DNA of 64,000 nt from Kalmusia sp. IMI 367209 (Eukaryota > Ascomycota > Dothideomycetes > Pleosporales > Didymosphaeriaceae): the NCBI GenBank assembly GCA_027946365.1, contig JAPEUQ010000009.1, positions 1,116,001-1,180,000 on the forward strand, in the 5' to 3' direction. This document shows, piece by piece, positions 47,036 to 59,300 of this stretch. Numbering within the stretch: position 1 is the stretch's first letter; each line of letters opens with the position of its first letter. Made by a program: the position numbers and the translations under genes. The notes under the pieces were generated by a model. That model did no database searches and was not told the origin of the DNA. It was given only the letters and a program-made list of their open reading frames with translations.

Positions 47036-49727
47036 TTTGCTTTGTTGTTTGGGGTGCCTGGCTTTTGACTGTGTTGATGCTGCGAGTGGAAGCTGCGTAG
47101 TGCTGCTGTGGTGTTCTGTCTTACGAGAAATTGGAGGTGTTCTTATACTTTCTTCTCCAACACCCTAGGTCCCGTTCGAGCAGGTGCCTTGCATGCCATG
47201 TTGGAAACAGACTGCCTTCCAAGGTGTCAAGGCTTCCAATTGCAGACGTCCAAGATCCTCACAGTACTATGATCCAGTGGCTTTCAGAGAGGTTTAGCCT
47301 CAGGCAACGGTGACTAGAATCCTTTTGGGGTCCGTGAATGTTACTACTCGACCCAATTAGCGTACAGGAATCCTACTACATGCCTTGAAAGTGAATACGA
47401 GCTTACGATCTACTTGAAACTACCCCAGGCGAACTCGATGGCCTGCGATGTGGCCGATGTTGAGGCTGAGCGCCAAGCTTCATGTCAAACGCGTAAGCGG
47501 GTATCGGCACCATGTCCTGGTAGACCAACGAAGAAAATAGATATTTCGTGCACTAATACGGTCCACTGATGACCTGAGGGATTACAATACGACGTGAATC
47601 TAGCTTACTAGACTTGTTTAAGCGATCACCTTTTATCAATTCCACAATAGTAAAGTAGAGAGGCCAAGCGCGTGTGAATTCAGGCAGCGCTGGATGCCTG
47701 ACTGTGTACAATTGATTTCCCGCATTCTCAAACTATTGGGTTTTCTTCAAACATCTTCTATTCCCTGAACTTACTTTCAATACGTCTGCATTGTAGCAAT
47801 GAACACAGGCCATGTAGATCCAATGTCCATAGACTAGAATATAACTATATGACATAGACGAGAAGAGTAGTAATGGACCCGCGTAAAATTTGCAAGGCTC
47901 AGGTTCTTGTAGTGCATTGATTCATCAGATAATGCACCGACCATGAATGGATTTTAATTAGACGAATCGGAAACAGAAAGTGACCTAGTTCAGCTCGTAT
48001 CCGAGGTGGTAACAGGCATCGGACCATCTCAATGTGGACTGTTTCGGTGTAGCTGAGCCCGACCGGGGTATTGTACGGGGTAGCGTACCTATCAAGGCGC
48101 AGTCAGGTATGGTCAGAGGTCAAAGTACTACACTACGGCTCTAATAGCCGTGGAGGATCGGCGGCTATACTCGTAGGTATACGGCAGATGTCTTATAACC
48201 TTAAACAGACCGTATAATTGCCAAAATAGAATAGCTTGCAGTGTCTAGCTCCACGTGCCCGCGAAGCTTTCCCATTCTGCTCTCTTAGTCCACGTTAATC
48301 GACCGATTGAGGTTTGGACTAGATACCAAGCTGTGGGAAGGATCAAATTAGCATGATTGTTACATAAAGATCATCGAAGGGGTCAAGAAGGCTGACGGAA
48401 GTCGGGTCTGGGGCCGAATTCTGGGGTTGTAGCGATGCAGAATCCTGCGGACTACTGGGACGCCCAGCGGAAAGGATCGAAGGATTGTCTAGGCGCCAAG
48501 AGCGACTATTTTGTTATGCGTGACCTAGATGCAGTGACGTCATGGCATCTTTATATGAAGCTGTGCAGACTTGTCGTATGAAGATGGGTTCAGGATGTGA
48601 GCGTGGCGGGAGGAAGAGGAGGTGGTGGTGGGTCGCTGGATGACCTTACCCAATTCTAATGTTCTGACCCCACAAGCGCTTTTCTTTCCAAAACGAAAAC
48701 ACCAATAACAGTCCTTCAATTCTTCGCTTCTAGTCGCCTTGTACATTGTTTTGAAGGCTAGCAAAATATAGCTACAGCCTTTATCCTATTGATCAAATTG
48801 GGATTCAAAGTTCGCTTTCCGAGATAAACTCAATTTCAATGGAGTCGAAAACTTGCTTCTGATCACGCTACATAGCAAAAGACTGTTTGATCAGGGATGT
48901 ATCTTAAAACAATACCGTTCTAGAATCCGGTCAGTAGAGCGTGAAAAATCCTACTCGCCTGTTCCTGTTCAAAAGCCCATCTTGAAAGCAATGAGCGATA
49001 ATAACCAGGATAAGATAACAAGATCCATTTTACGAATGGGAGCAACCTCCGCGAGGGATCACTCGGCAATGTAGCTCATGAACCTACGTATCGATGCTAG
49101 ACGGGATGGAAGTGATGGCGCGCCAAGGCCACTGAGTATTACACAACTACTCAGCAAACGAAACAACACCTATCATCTTCATCGATTCAGCCATGAGCCA
49201 TTTAGAGTACTAGCGCAGGACACACAGTACTGAAACAGCCGCTTCTCAAATCTTCCTATGACTGCATGTATACGCAACTGTACCTACCTTACTCTAATGA
49301 CTGACATTATCTCCCCGAAATTTCTCGCCGCTACTCGCAACACAAATAAGCTAAGTTCTACACATGAATGGCCGATCACTCCAGAACCCCCTCGACGAGA
49401 TATCGAAGGCGGGCTTACGATGCTTCACCACCACCTTACCATCCGCGCAAAAAAAAGCCAACGTCTACCAGCCACGCTAGAACAGCTCCCATCGCACTCG
49501 TTGAGTGGCAGCGTCATCTTATCTAGTGAGCTTCATCGAACGTGCTAACAGGGCAGTTCTCGACGTCGAATAAAATTGCACATACTCGTCACTTCTAAAT
49601 GATAGTGGATAACACATTTTGAAAACCAGCCAAACGTTTTAGATTAAAAGACGTATCGGAGCGATCAAAACAACAACAACCTCCCAGCTGCCTATATATT
49701 CGCCTACTATATCCTTCCACCATGTGT
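47036..49727. other. Gene-poor region of about 2.7 kb
   Basis: Lies between two minus-strand genes. Only short frames occur. There are no long repeats, transposon signatures or RNA genes that I can support. It contains the promoter of the secreted-protein gene at its left end. Confidence 0.45.
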
Positions 49728-51752
49728 TTAGCTAATCAAGATATCGGGCCCCGATTTCGACGCCGGGCTCGGCTCCGACGACGGCAAACTCTGATCCTCG
49801 GGACTCCCCTCGGCACTGCTCAGGATGGTGCTGGTGTAGCTCAGCGGGGTGCTCGTGGGGCTCAGGGCAAACGTCTCGGCCTTGATGCCCATGAGGAGGA
49901 AGTCGGCGACCATCTTGCCCTGCTTGAGGGCGAAGACGTCGGAGATGCGGCTCGCCATCTTGGCGATCCACATGAAGGTGTCGGTGGAGGCGGTGCTGGT
50001 GCCGAGCAGGATGGAGAGGGGCATCATGAGCATGTGGGCGCCGATGCTGCGTGTCGTGGCCTGCGAGGTTTCGAAGTTTTGGAGGTAGTATTCTACGGCC
50101 TCTCGGACGGCTTCGCTGATGCGGAGCTGGGACGCCATGGCGTCTTGGAGGGCGTGCGAGGTTTCTGGGTTGGGCGCGATCGCTTCTTGCGCGCGGTAGT
50201 AGACGATGAGGATCTCGTAGACGAGGATCTGGGCCGTCTGGTTGAGGAGCCAGGACATGGAGACCCAGACGAAGCGGTGGGCTTTGTCGGCGCCTTTGGT
50301 TAGCATCATGGCGCCCTTTGGTTTCCGGTGCTCTCGCCTTTGGCTGGGAGGGACCACCCAGTCTGGGTAATCTGGGTCCCAGTCTTGGTAGCCTTCCAAG
50401 ACGCTTTTGGCTTCTTCGACCATTTCGGCGTCGACGAAGCCTGAGTGTTTGTGTCTGGCACGTAATGAACAGACGCGATTTATGAGTTTGAAGAATATGA
50501 CTTCAAAGTCGGTCTCGGAGAGTCTTTCTTCCTCCATGTGGGTCAGGAAGTATTCGGGGAGCGGCTCGCTCGTAAGTAAGCAGAGTGCAAGCTGGTATAC
50601 AGTCAGCAGGGGGGAGCTTTATCGTTGCATGGATCACATACCATGGAGCCCCGCAGACGCACAAACATGCCATGGCCTACGAGGCCGTTGAATTGGGACT
50701 GGCCCCGCATTTTGACGAGGGTTGCCGCGCCCCTTAGATGAGTCGTCGAAGCGGCCATGGACTGAGAGCCTTCACACATTATGTTCTATATACGGGGCTT
50801 CAGCAAAAGCCAGCAAAAGCCGACTGCCGACTTACCTCGAAGGACGACAACAACAGACAGGTAAGGACTGACGAATCAGAGAGCGCTTGTTCAGGGTCCT
50901 GCAGCTGTTCATTTCTGGCGAAGGTATCCGTCAGCAAAAATCATTCGTGATGGACCTCGAGGCTGCTTACAACTGCCGTAGCACCTTCACTTGTTTGACC
51001 CTGGCAGCTCGTAACAGATCTGGCGAGTTTTTGGAGTTTCCCAAAGCGGCAAGACCACCTAAAACGTAGGTAAGAAATTGCGAGTCGTCTCTCTCTGTCT
51101 CTCTCCACATCACATGCATCACGCGTTACGGATTACTCACATGCATTGATGATCTCCACCGCAGGGCCCCCCCTTACGAGATCCGTCCGGTACACGGGCA
51201 ATACATATTCAAAGCCGGCCTCCAGATCCGGACTACTCGAGAAGAACCTCTCGTTGAAATTGGCCAGCCAGTGCATGATGGCCTCATCCTGCAGCGTCGC
51301 CCTCCGGCTCGGGTGCTGCACCAGCGCACTCAGATCCAGCTGCGCGAAGGTGTCTTCGTCGGACGGGCTCGCAGTCTCCTCGTCCTCTGTAGCTCTCCGC
51401 TTGACCTTGCGGATGACCAATCCCGTCTCGTTGCGGAACACCATGTCCTGTTCGTTGCGGTACCCGAAGCACATCCTGTTCTTCCGCATGCATTGCGTGC
51501 ATGAGGGTAGGGCTAGGTCGCATCTGGCGGCGAGCATGTTAGTGGCTAGGGGCGATGCTCTTCTGCGAAACGATTACCCGATCGGGATGAAGTGCGGTGT
51601 GGAGACGCCTGTTGAACGAAGCCATGAACGAAGCCATGGACGAAGCGATAGACGAAGCCCCATGAACAGAAAAAGCCTGGCCTGCCTACTTACTTTGTCC
51701 TCTTCTGCCTGCAGGGGAGGCACCCTTTGCTTGGCTTGCCCGAGAAGCCCAT
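49728..51752 (-). CDS. Zn(II)2Cys6 transcription factor (fungal-specific, DUF3468-like)
   Basis: Six exons (51752-51694, 51523-51141, 51058-50971, 50914-50836, 50761-50642, 50591-49728) with GT-AG joins give 530 residues; phases are consistent throughout. The zinc cluster spans the first intron: GCLPCRQKRTKCDLALPSC then TQCMRKNRMCFGY, with C-x2-C-x6-C-x6-C-x2-C-x6-C spacing. The next segment ends with a basic patch (VIRKVKRRATED). The regulatory domain includes HWLANFNERFF, NACGLAALGNSKNSPDLL, LLLSSFESMAAS, THLRGAATLVKMRGQSQF and GHGMFVRLRGSM, the layout of the fungal Zn-cluster 'trans_2' type. The tail is Ser/Pro-rich. Intron 1 (170 nt) contains a tandem repeat. Targets are unknown. The start at 51752 puts the cluster near the N-terminus as in this subfamily. 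Confidence 0.87.
51614..51663. repeat. 12-nt tandem repeat within an intron of the regulator gene
   Basis: Four units of a GAACGAAGCCAT motif: two exact copies (51614-51625, 51626-51637), one with two changes (51638-51649) and one expanded to 14 bases (51650-51663), followed by a partial GAAC. All lie inside intron 1 (51524-51693) of the Zn2Cys6 gene. Confidence 0.9.
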
Positions 51753-52638
51753 TCCGAAGCCCAGGAGCAGTCCAATGACGGCGCCGCCTGCCGCACCGCA
51801 GTACGAGATGCTAGGGACGTGGCCCCCACACTCACTGTCACCGCCGTGTAACGGTCAATCGACGCAGCGGGCCCTTCCGCCAACCTACCAGGCGGCGATC
51901 GACGTGCGGATGCTGCTGTGGTCCTTCACGCCGCCGCCAGCATCGAATCATTGGCTGCCGGGGCCTTGGGTGTGGTCGCGGAACGGCGCGGACCCTGGCG
52001 TTGCCCCGGAGCAGTGCTAGGAAGAGGCTATCTGCCACCCTGTGGCACACGAGCGTTTCGAGGCAGACCTGAGTACGATACTTGTGCTTGTGGAGAAGTG
52101 GCAGTGCGATGGAGGTGTTAGGGCTGAGCAGGTTCCGGTAGGGCCGCAATATTGGCCTCGACGCCATGAATCGAGGGTCGCCCCGCCAAAACCCCTGCCC
52201 GACCTCACTCTCGTTTAGCATCTGCGCGCCAACCCAAATTCGGTATAGCCTCACAAGCGGTACTCGGAACCGTTCCTGGAAGATGTCGGTGTACAGTTAA
52301 CTGTGTTGCAAAGTCTTAGCCTTTGTTACGGTTCCTCTGATGGAGGAGATGGTATTTGCAACAGGGCTCGAGACGTGCAGAGGCTGGCTTCGATGAGAAT
52401 ACTTCGGTCAAATCTTGTAAGTACATGAACAAAGATATGTACTATCTTATAATTAACGCTACTATGCCTAAGCTAATAGAGCTATTGGGGTATTGGATAG
52501 AGGTACAGGAATTACACCAACGCGGTTCCATGTACAGCTATATGCCTGCCAAGAGTCAAAAACGGAATACTCGAACCATACAGTAATACTACAGTGTTGT
52601 TCACTTGCGCCTTGCGGCCTCTTCTAAAATATCTTGTC
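51753..52638. other. Intergenic region, no gene recognised
   Basis: About 0.9 kb between the regulator start and the HET gene stop, both minus strand. The half near the regulator is GC-rich and probably its promoter; the part near 52400-52600 is AT-richer 3' flank. Confidence 0.45.
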
Positions 52639-54999
52639 TTACTCGAGACGGAACTTGGTCGTCTTCTTAAGCACTGTGCACAATTTGCGCCCGGCGGCGA
52701 TGCTGTCACAAAAGCTGACTTCGCGCCCAGGTGTCTTCCTCTTGCCTATCGTATACGACTTCTCCACCACGGCGTCATCAAAATCCAGCCCCTCAAATCT
52801 GCCATGCCCAACGAACGAAAAGCGTCCATTCCATCGTCGTCGTCGGCGCAAAATGAACGGCTGCTCGGAACCATGAATAACACAGATAGCATCTCCGACC
52901 TTCGCGTGCTCGGGCACTAAGCCCATGTACTTCCCCGCCGTGGTGGCAAATCTTCGAGACCACAGCGAGCGATTCCCTTGCGGTACGCTGGACATGCAGG
53001 ATTCGAAGCGTGACAAAGCCGTCATGGCCAGAATATCCGACAAAGCTTCGTCGTCTTCGGTCTTGTACTGTTCCTCAAATTTTGCCAACAAGGATAGGGC
53101 TTTGTTCAATTCGGCAACGAGGCTCTGGAAACAACGTGGCATCGAGGCGTCATCGTCATCGTTGTCGTTCAAATAGATTAGGTTCTTGTACGCAATCCAG
53201 GGGTCCTTTTGAGTAGGGTATGGGTCACAGCCTTTGCTCATCTGCACGCATTCTTCCGTCCACAGTGCTAGACGCTGCAGAAAATCTCGCATTATGCCAA
53301 AGCCAAGCTGAGGTTGACAACTGCCCAAGCTTGCCATCTTGGATGGGTACTTGTGCTCGGAAATTGCAGTGATGGTGTCGAATTCGAGTCCTTCGACCGT
53401 CAAAATGTCGTCTGCCTCGAAAGAAAACGCAGCTTGGCAGTATTCCGTGATGCGATTGCTGATGCAAACACGTTCGTCGTCCCATGGGCCCACCTCTCGG
53501 GGCCGCCACATCGGCTTGCCATATGCGCTTTTGAACTCGTTATCGGAATCAAAAGGCCAATGCCAAGTATGCGGTGGTGGTGGCGAGCGAGTTCCCCAGT
53601 CTGGTACCCAGGAGGGAAGCTCAGGAGAGTGCGACGATCCGTGACCGACAAAGTTCAGGATGTCGAGCGTGTGTGTCTCATTTATAATGGCCTTCGTGAC
53701 GTTGATGAAGACCCTTGCTGGACTCAAATTGTAATCTACCGTGAATGGCTGCCACGAGGCCGTGAAACTGGTCCTCCGACGCCTATTGGGCTTCCGGGTC
53801 TGTTTCGTCTTTTCGTACCAGCATAGCTTTCGAGCATCCTTTGCCAGGCCAAGTATACCGTAGACCTTGTCCCGCGGGTCTGTGGCCTCGGCAAATCGTG
53901 TCTCGGCTAGGTAGTCCAAGAGATTGCCCCTGAAATTTTTCATAGTCAAAGGTTTGATGTATTTGTTTCGAGCATTTACCAAAAATCCCAGCTGTCGGAT
54001 AGCGGCTTCGATCGGCCCGTTTTCCAACTCTGTTCTGTTCGGATGCAACGATATGATGTCCTCTAATGCGTGCGCTTCAATCATGGAGCTGATGATTGTC
54101 AAAAAGGTCGTCGCCTCCAAGAAGTCTTTGCCACAGAAAAAAATGGCATTTCGAGCGCACAGAATTTCTTGGATAATCCATACGCGACGAAACCAAGGGC
54201 GGCAGAGGACCTCACTTATAGCTCTCCACTTCGGATCCATGGAATCGATGCGGAAACGCTTAGCCGATATTGTATTGTCCCAATCGATGTACTGCCTCAT
54301 CTTGTAGAGCTCAGCGAAAGCTTTCTCAGTCAGCTCATCACTTTCCCCAAGCCACACGAAAACCATGCTCGCGCTCCGGTACACTTGGTCCATCTGGCAG
54401 ACCTGGATTGACCTTTCGACCATATCTTCTTGATTGATGCAAAGTGCATCGACCCAAGCTGTCGCTACTTCTCCCTTACGAAGGTGCAATAACGCCAGGT
54501 AGAGGTTTTCGGTCACTTGAGTGACGTTTCCGTTGACCAGTATAGGCACCGAGGGAGCCGCCTGACCCCACGTGTATGAGAGAGCTACATAGTCTGCCTC
54601 GTCCTGCAACTTTACACGCGAGAATTCGCACTCGATCGTGCTCATCGCATAACCTGGTTTGATGTGTAGCAGTCGGATTTCGCCTTTTCCAAGTGAGCTA
54701 GTATACTTTTTCGTTGTTGTTTTCCGCGTCCTTCGGAGATACGACGCTATGCTCTTGTTAGCCTATTATGCCATCATAAACGTGGGGATATCTTTTGGCA
54801 AAGGTGAGATCGCACTTTTGAGCGCCCGAAGACGTTTCGAACGAATCCAAAGCCTGGCTAGGATGTTTATGCTATTCTCTCTCACCAACCGCTTTTTGTT
54901 GTCCAGCCAAGCGCGCTTGGGGTCATACAGCATGTAGGCCCTCAAGGCTCTCAGATCGCGATTTGTGAGCCTATCGAGTCTGTCCAGAATACTCTGCAT
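52639..54999 (-). CDS. Heterokaryon incompatibility (HET) domain protein
   Basis: Non-self recognition or cell-death-associated domain typical of filamentous ascomycetes, presumably cytosolic. The large exon (54762-52639) carries the three HET blocks: YVALSYTWG; TAWVDALCINQEDMVER with QVYRSA; and LCRPWFRRVWIIQE. Then ATDPRDKVYGILGLA and LPSWVPDWG follow, a common extended layout. Met 54645 would start inside the conserved pre-domain sequence GEIRLLHIKPG. I therefore add a first exon 54999-54886 (MQSILDRLDRLTNRDLRALR) joined by a 123-nt intron (GTGAGA donor, TAATAG acceptor, phase 0), giving 745 residues. The C-terminal half has no recognised effector domain but contains acidic DNDDDDD and a poly-Arg stretch (ILRRRRRW). 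Which allele system it belongs to cannot be told. Confidence 0.87.
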
Positions 55000-56333
55000 T
55001 TTTCTCAGTCTTGATGCAACGTCAAGTAGCGAGTCGGATCGCTCTTATCACTAGGTAGACTTCTACCTGTGAATGTGAAACGTGGCTGTGCATCGTGCGC
55101 ATTATGGCGAGACGACTGTGCCGCATGCGCCACCCTCAGAATCTTGATGTTCCAGAAAATCTTATCCACAAACTTTCATAATGAGGCCTTAGCCAATTTA
55201 GTCTCCTTCAAATTTCTTCCGTGTTGTCGTCTAGGTGAAGGTTGTGCAGCTGCCAGAGGAACCACTTCCCAACGACTGTCGGACCATCTGGGTCGACGGC
55301 CGCAACGCGGTAAGTGCTTCAGTCCAATGGAGCCACTCGCACAGATCAGATAGTCGATGACAGATAGGAAGATATAGCAAGGATGAAAGAAGACGAAAAA
55401 GGAAGCACCGACCATAAATTTCTGCGCAAGTCGCGACTCAGGCGGCCAAGCTCAATGAATAAAGAGATACACGAGGCACGAGATGTAAACCAAGGGCTTA
55501 GCGTCCCTCTCAGGTCAAGAATATCCCACCTAGTGACGTCGTCACACTTCCAAAATGTAGAGCGCGACAGGGACTTTGTTGCACCTCTCGGGCCTTCCCC
55601 GCACAAAATGCTGACGCGGTGGTAGAAGCTAATGGGATTGACTCTAGTGAGTACTTTGTCTTCACGTGCAAGGACATAGAATCCTAAATTGCTGGCTCGT
55701 TCGCTAACAAAGCCATCGATTTTGGCTAACAGATTGCGGAGGATGTCCAATCGTCTACCAAGACCTCAGGCCTGTATGAGCCATCAACAGAAATTCCGCC
55801 CTGAGAATAAAAAATCAAGGTTTCCGCTTTACACTTGATGGCCTAGGCTCAGCCTGTACTTACAATGCCTTGTGCTCTGGAGAACATTCACACTCACCGG
55901 ATTAAGAGTACGTGGCGTCGAAAGCTTCGCGCAACTGCAATCACGGCTGACAAAGGTGATACTCAAACACGTCTCTGTTCTTCGGAGCTCCTGAAGAGAA
56001 GAAATGCTTCTGCGATGAGCTGCTCCGCATTCTAAAGTCGAGAGGTGTCAAGATTCAGGATTACAGCATTCCAGTCTTTTCATTCCCTAGGACCTATCTA
56101 CTACAAAGTAAAACCGGCTCGTTGGCCGCTTAGCACAAAACAATATCTAACACACTCCCGCCCCATGAACCATCCTCTTATCTTCTCAAGAAGTCTAACT
56201 CCCTCGAACGCCGTGCTAAAAATGGCCTTGGCCACGATCCCGTACGAAAGGAATTTATACAAACACCATGCTCAACACCCGACCAACGCCCCATCCCCGG
56301 AAACTCCACGCTGAGCATTCCCCATGCACCAAA
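55000..56333. other. Intergenic region with one exon-like segment
   Basis: About 1.3 kb between the HET gene start and the TRA1 stop. On the + strand, 55236-55310 is flanked by an acceptor-like tract (TTGTCGTCTAG) and a GTAAGT donor. It encodes a plausible peptide (LPEEPLPNDCRTIWVDGRNA), but I cannot connect it to other exons or name it. It could be a gene relic or chance. Nothing else was recognised. Confidence 0.35.
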
Positions 56334-59300
56334 TCATAGATAAGCCATCCACAGCGGATCTGTCTGGCACAGCTTCTGTGGATTCACCGCAATAGCCACC
56401 AAATCCACCATCGTTTGGTTCGCCGGCAGGTTCGCCCCTTGCGGCAAACTACCCATGCTTGTCGCTCTCTTGACCACAAGTTCGCTGTTGTTCTGCACCG
56501 TCTCCCTCAGAGTTTCCGCGTTAAGTTGTTTGTGTTGGCTCGTGTACCAGTGGTTCATCTCATCGCGCATGAAAATCGCAAGCTGCATCTCGAGCTCGCC
56601 CTCGGGCTCGATGAGGCATCGTGCGATACTCATGACCGACGGCGCAAAGATCCCCTCCAGCGCAAGCGGTCCCATCACCGTTTGCATATTGGGCGTAAGG
56701 CGGAAAGGCACAGGCTCGCTGTTATGCAAGACTGGCTTGCCTATTGCCATCGATGGAATGAGCTCAGAGCCCCAGACTCGACCGCTGCTACGGGAAATGC
56801 TGATCTTGTGGGGGAAGCGCGAATTCATGTGCATGACATAAGTCATGAAGGTGAGCGCCGCAAGCTGGTAGCTGAAGGTGCGGCGGAAGAGCCAGAAGTC
56901 TGCAAAATCAGGATACGTGCTACGGAAGTAGTCGAGGAGGACGGTCGGTGAGACGTATTTCTCTTGGACAGCCGCAAAGGTTTCAAAGCGGATGCTATTG
57001 GCATGCTCGAGGTTCTTCTGTGGGTACTCGTTAGAATCAAGCTTGTCCAAAGTAGAAGCGGGGTTAGATCGTACGGGCTGAAGCGCTCTGAGCTTCTCGA
57101 GGCTAAACAGCACAGGCTCGTCCTTATTCAGGTTGTTGGACCTGCAAAAGTCTTCGAAAATACCTTGCATGCTGATGTACGAAGCGTCGTCCTGAACCAT
57201 GCGTACACTTGGCGTGATTGGCACCATGAGCGGTAGATGGAATTGCAAGTTTCTCCTTCGGCTTTCCTTGCGCTTTGAAAGAATGCCATTGAAGATCCTG
57301 AACAGTTGTAGGATTCGCTCCTCTCTTCTCGAACTTCTGGCAGCGGGGAATTGGATGGCGAAGGGATGAATGCTTCCATCGTGGCCGCGGATCTTCAGGC
57401 GTCTGTGACAAATTCCAATTCCACGCACCAGATCGACATCGGGCAAGAATCGCTCGATGCGGACAAAGTCGGAATTCTTATCTCGATGCTGCAAGTATTG
57501 ACCAGGTACTTCCACGTCGTCGAACTTGAGGAAGCGGAACTCACTGAGCTGGTGAGTGTAGCTTTCGAGAGGAACAACAAGCTTTCTCCGATCCAGGCGC
57601 TCCTCGAAACGGTTTCTCCAGACGCGGAGTTTCTGGATGTATTCGTACATGGTTGGCTTATTCGTGACGAAGTCGTGTTCGAAGGCCTTGCGAATGTGCG
57701 GTGGTAGTACGGACTCAGCAAACCGTGTGATGTTGGCCTCAGTCGACGCTGGTAATCGTATATCCTGCGCATATAAATTAGGTGAGCGGCCAACGTATGC
57801 CAGGCCGTCGTTCAACAAAGCTACAATAAGCCTATAAGCATCCTCATCGGGAGGGCACTTGAAGTTCTTTTGGATCTGATCAAGCATCGTTTCCATAGAA
57901 AGCGCCAGAAGAGGGAAAGCTGTCTTGAGGATTGCTGAGATCTCTTCTACGTGATCCCAAGGGCGTTTAGGAGCTGGAGGAGGGTCAGTTGTTGTTCCGT
58001 TCGGTGTGCCTTGTGCGTTTCCTTCGGTCTTTATCGTGCCATTCGGACTGCCGTTTGTAGCGGGTTTATTCTCACCGCTCGCCGACGCCGGTCGATTAGC
58101 ACTTGCACTTGAGCCGGGTCGATTATCAGGAGAGCTCTGTTTTTGGGCTGGAGAGCCTTGGGCTTGTTGTTGCTTGGCCTTGAGCGCCTTTTCCTTCGCT
58201 TCCTTCTGCTCATGGGATTTCTTGAGTGTCGCCATGTCTTCTCTCGTTGTCCTGAGATGGCAATACAGAGCTTGAGGATAGGTCTTCGCCAACTTTCCAA
58301 GGATAGATCGCGCAATGGGAGCCTCGGATCTAGATAAGCTGTTGAGGAGCTGAGGGATATATGTGATCCAGTACCAAGCCGGTGTGTCACCTTGGAATTC
58401 TTCAAATTTCTCAGCCAGACGCCGTTCGGGATTGTCCAAACTAAGTAACCATAGCACACGACCAAGAAGCTTCCGAGATTTTGCGTTCTTGTACAAGCTT
58501 GCTGCTTCCAGGTAGCAGCTAAGAGCTGCCTCGGCTTTATCGAGTGTCGAAGGATCCTCTTTGAACAGCATATCGTTGTATCGTCCCCACTCAGCCCAAG
58601 CCTTTGGCAGCTTCAAGTCAAAGATCATTGCAGTGCCGAACGCGTCATTAGCATCGTTCTTCTGACCAAGCTTTGCAAGGAACATGCCCTTGAGGGTGTA
58701 AAATTCCGCCTTCTGTTGATGACCAAAATAGTTCAGATTGGTGTTGTTAATGACATCTAAACCGTTATTCAACTCGGATCGATTCTGGTAATGGCATTTC
58801 GCTTGCTCACGGAGTTTCAAGAACGCTTCTTGAATCTCTATATTAGGGAGGGTGTATATGCGACTCAATTGTTGGATGCACACGTCTGGAAGGTTGTGCT
58901 TCCGGGCGACGTGAGCGAAGCGATTGATGATCCAAGCTGTCTCATGGTAACCACGGTATGCAAATGAGTTACCGCTCGGGTTGCTCGGATTAGGTGGAAG
59001 TAGCTGGAGGTAGACACCGTTAATGAGATGGAATATGTGTTGACGCCACGTGACTAAATCCTGCCAGGCGTTGATATCGTCCCAGAAATTAGGCAGTCGG
59101 TCGCGCCATGTACTCAGCAGTAATTTGAGTTCTTGCGATTTGTGGTCGAGATTGGCTTGGGTTGTTTGCGCAAGGCTCTGGCAAATCACGCTGGCGTCGT
59201 GTAGCTCTACCAACTGCTGGAAATGCTGAAGCAGAGGAATGTGTGCTTGGGTAATACGGCGCGGTAGCTGATGCCACTTTCTGATGGACAGCTGGATGGA

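Noticed and set aside
49722..50303. 193-codon + strand frame opposite the second regulator
   Set aside because: Repetitive Gly/Glu/Val composition mirrors antisense codons of the Zn2Cys6 gene.
54645..54645. Met 54645 as HET protein start
   Set aside because: It lies inside a conserved pre-domain motif; an upstream exon with good splice sites fits better.
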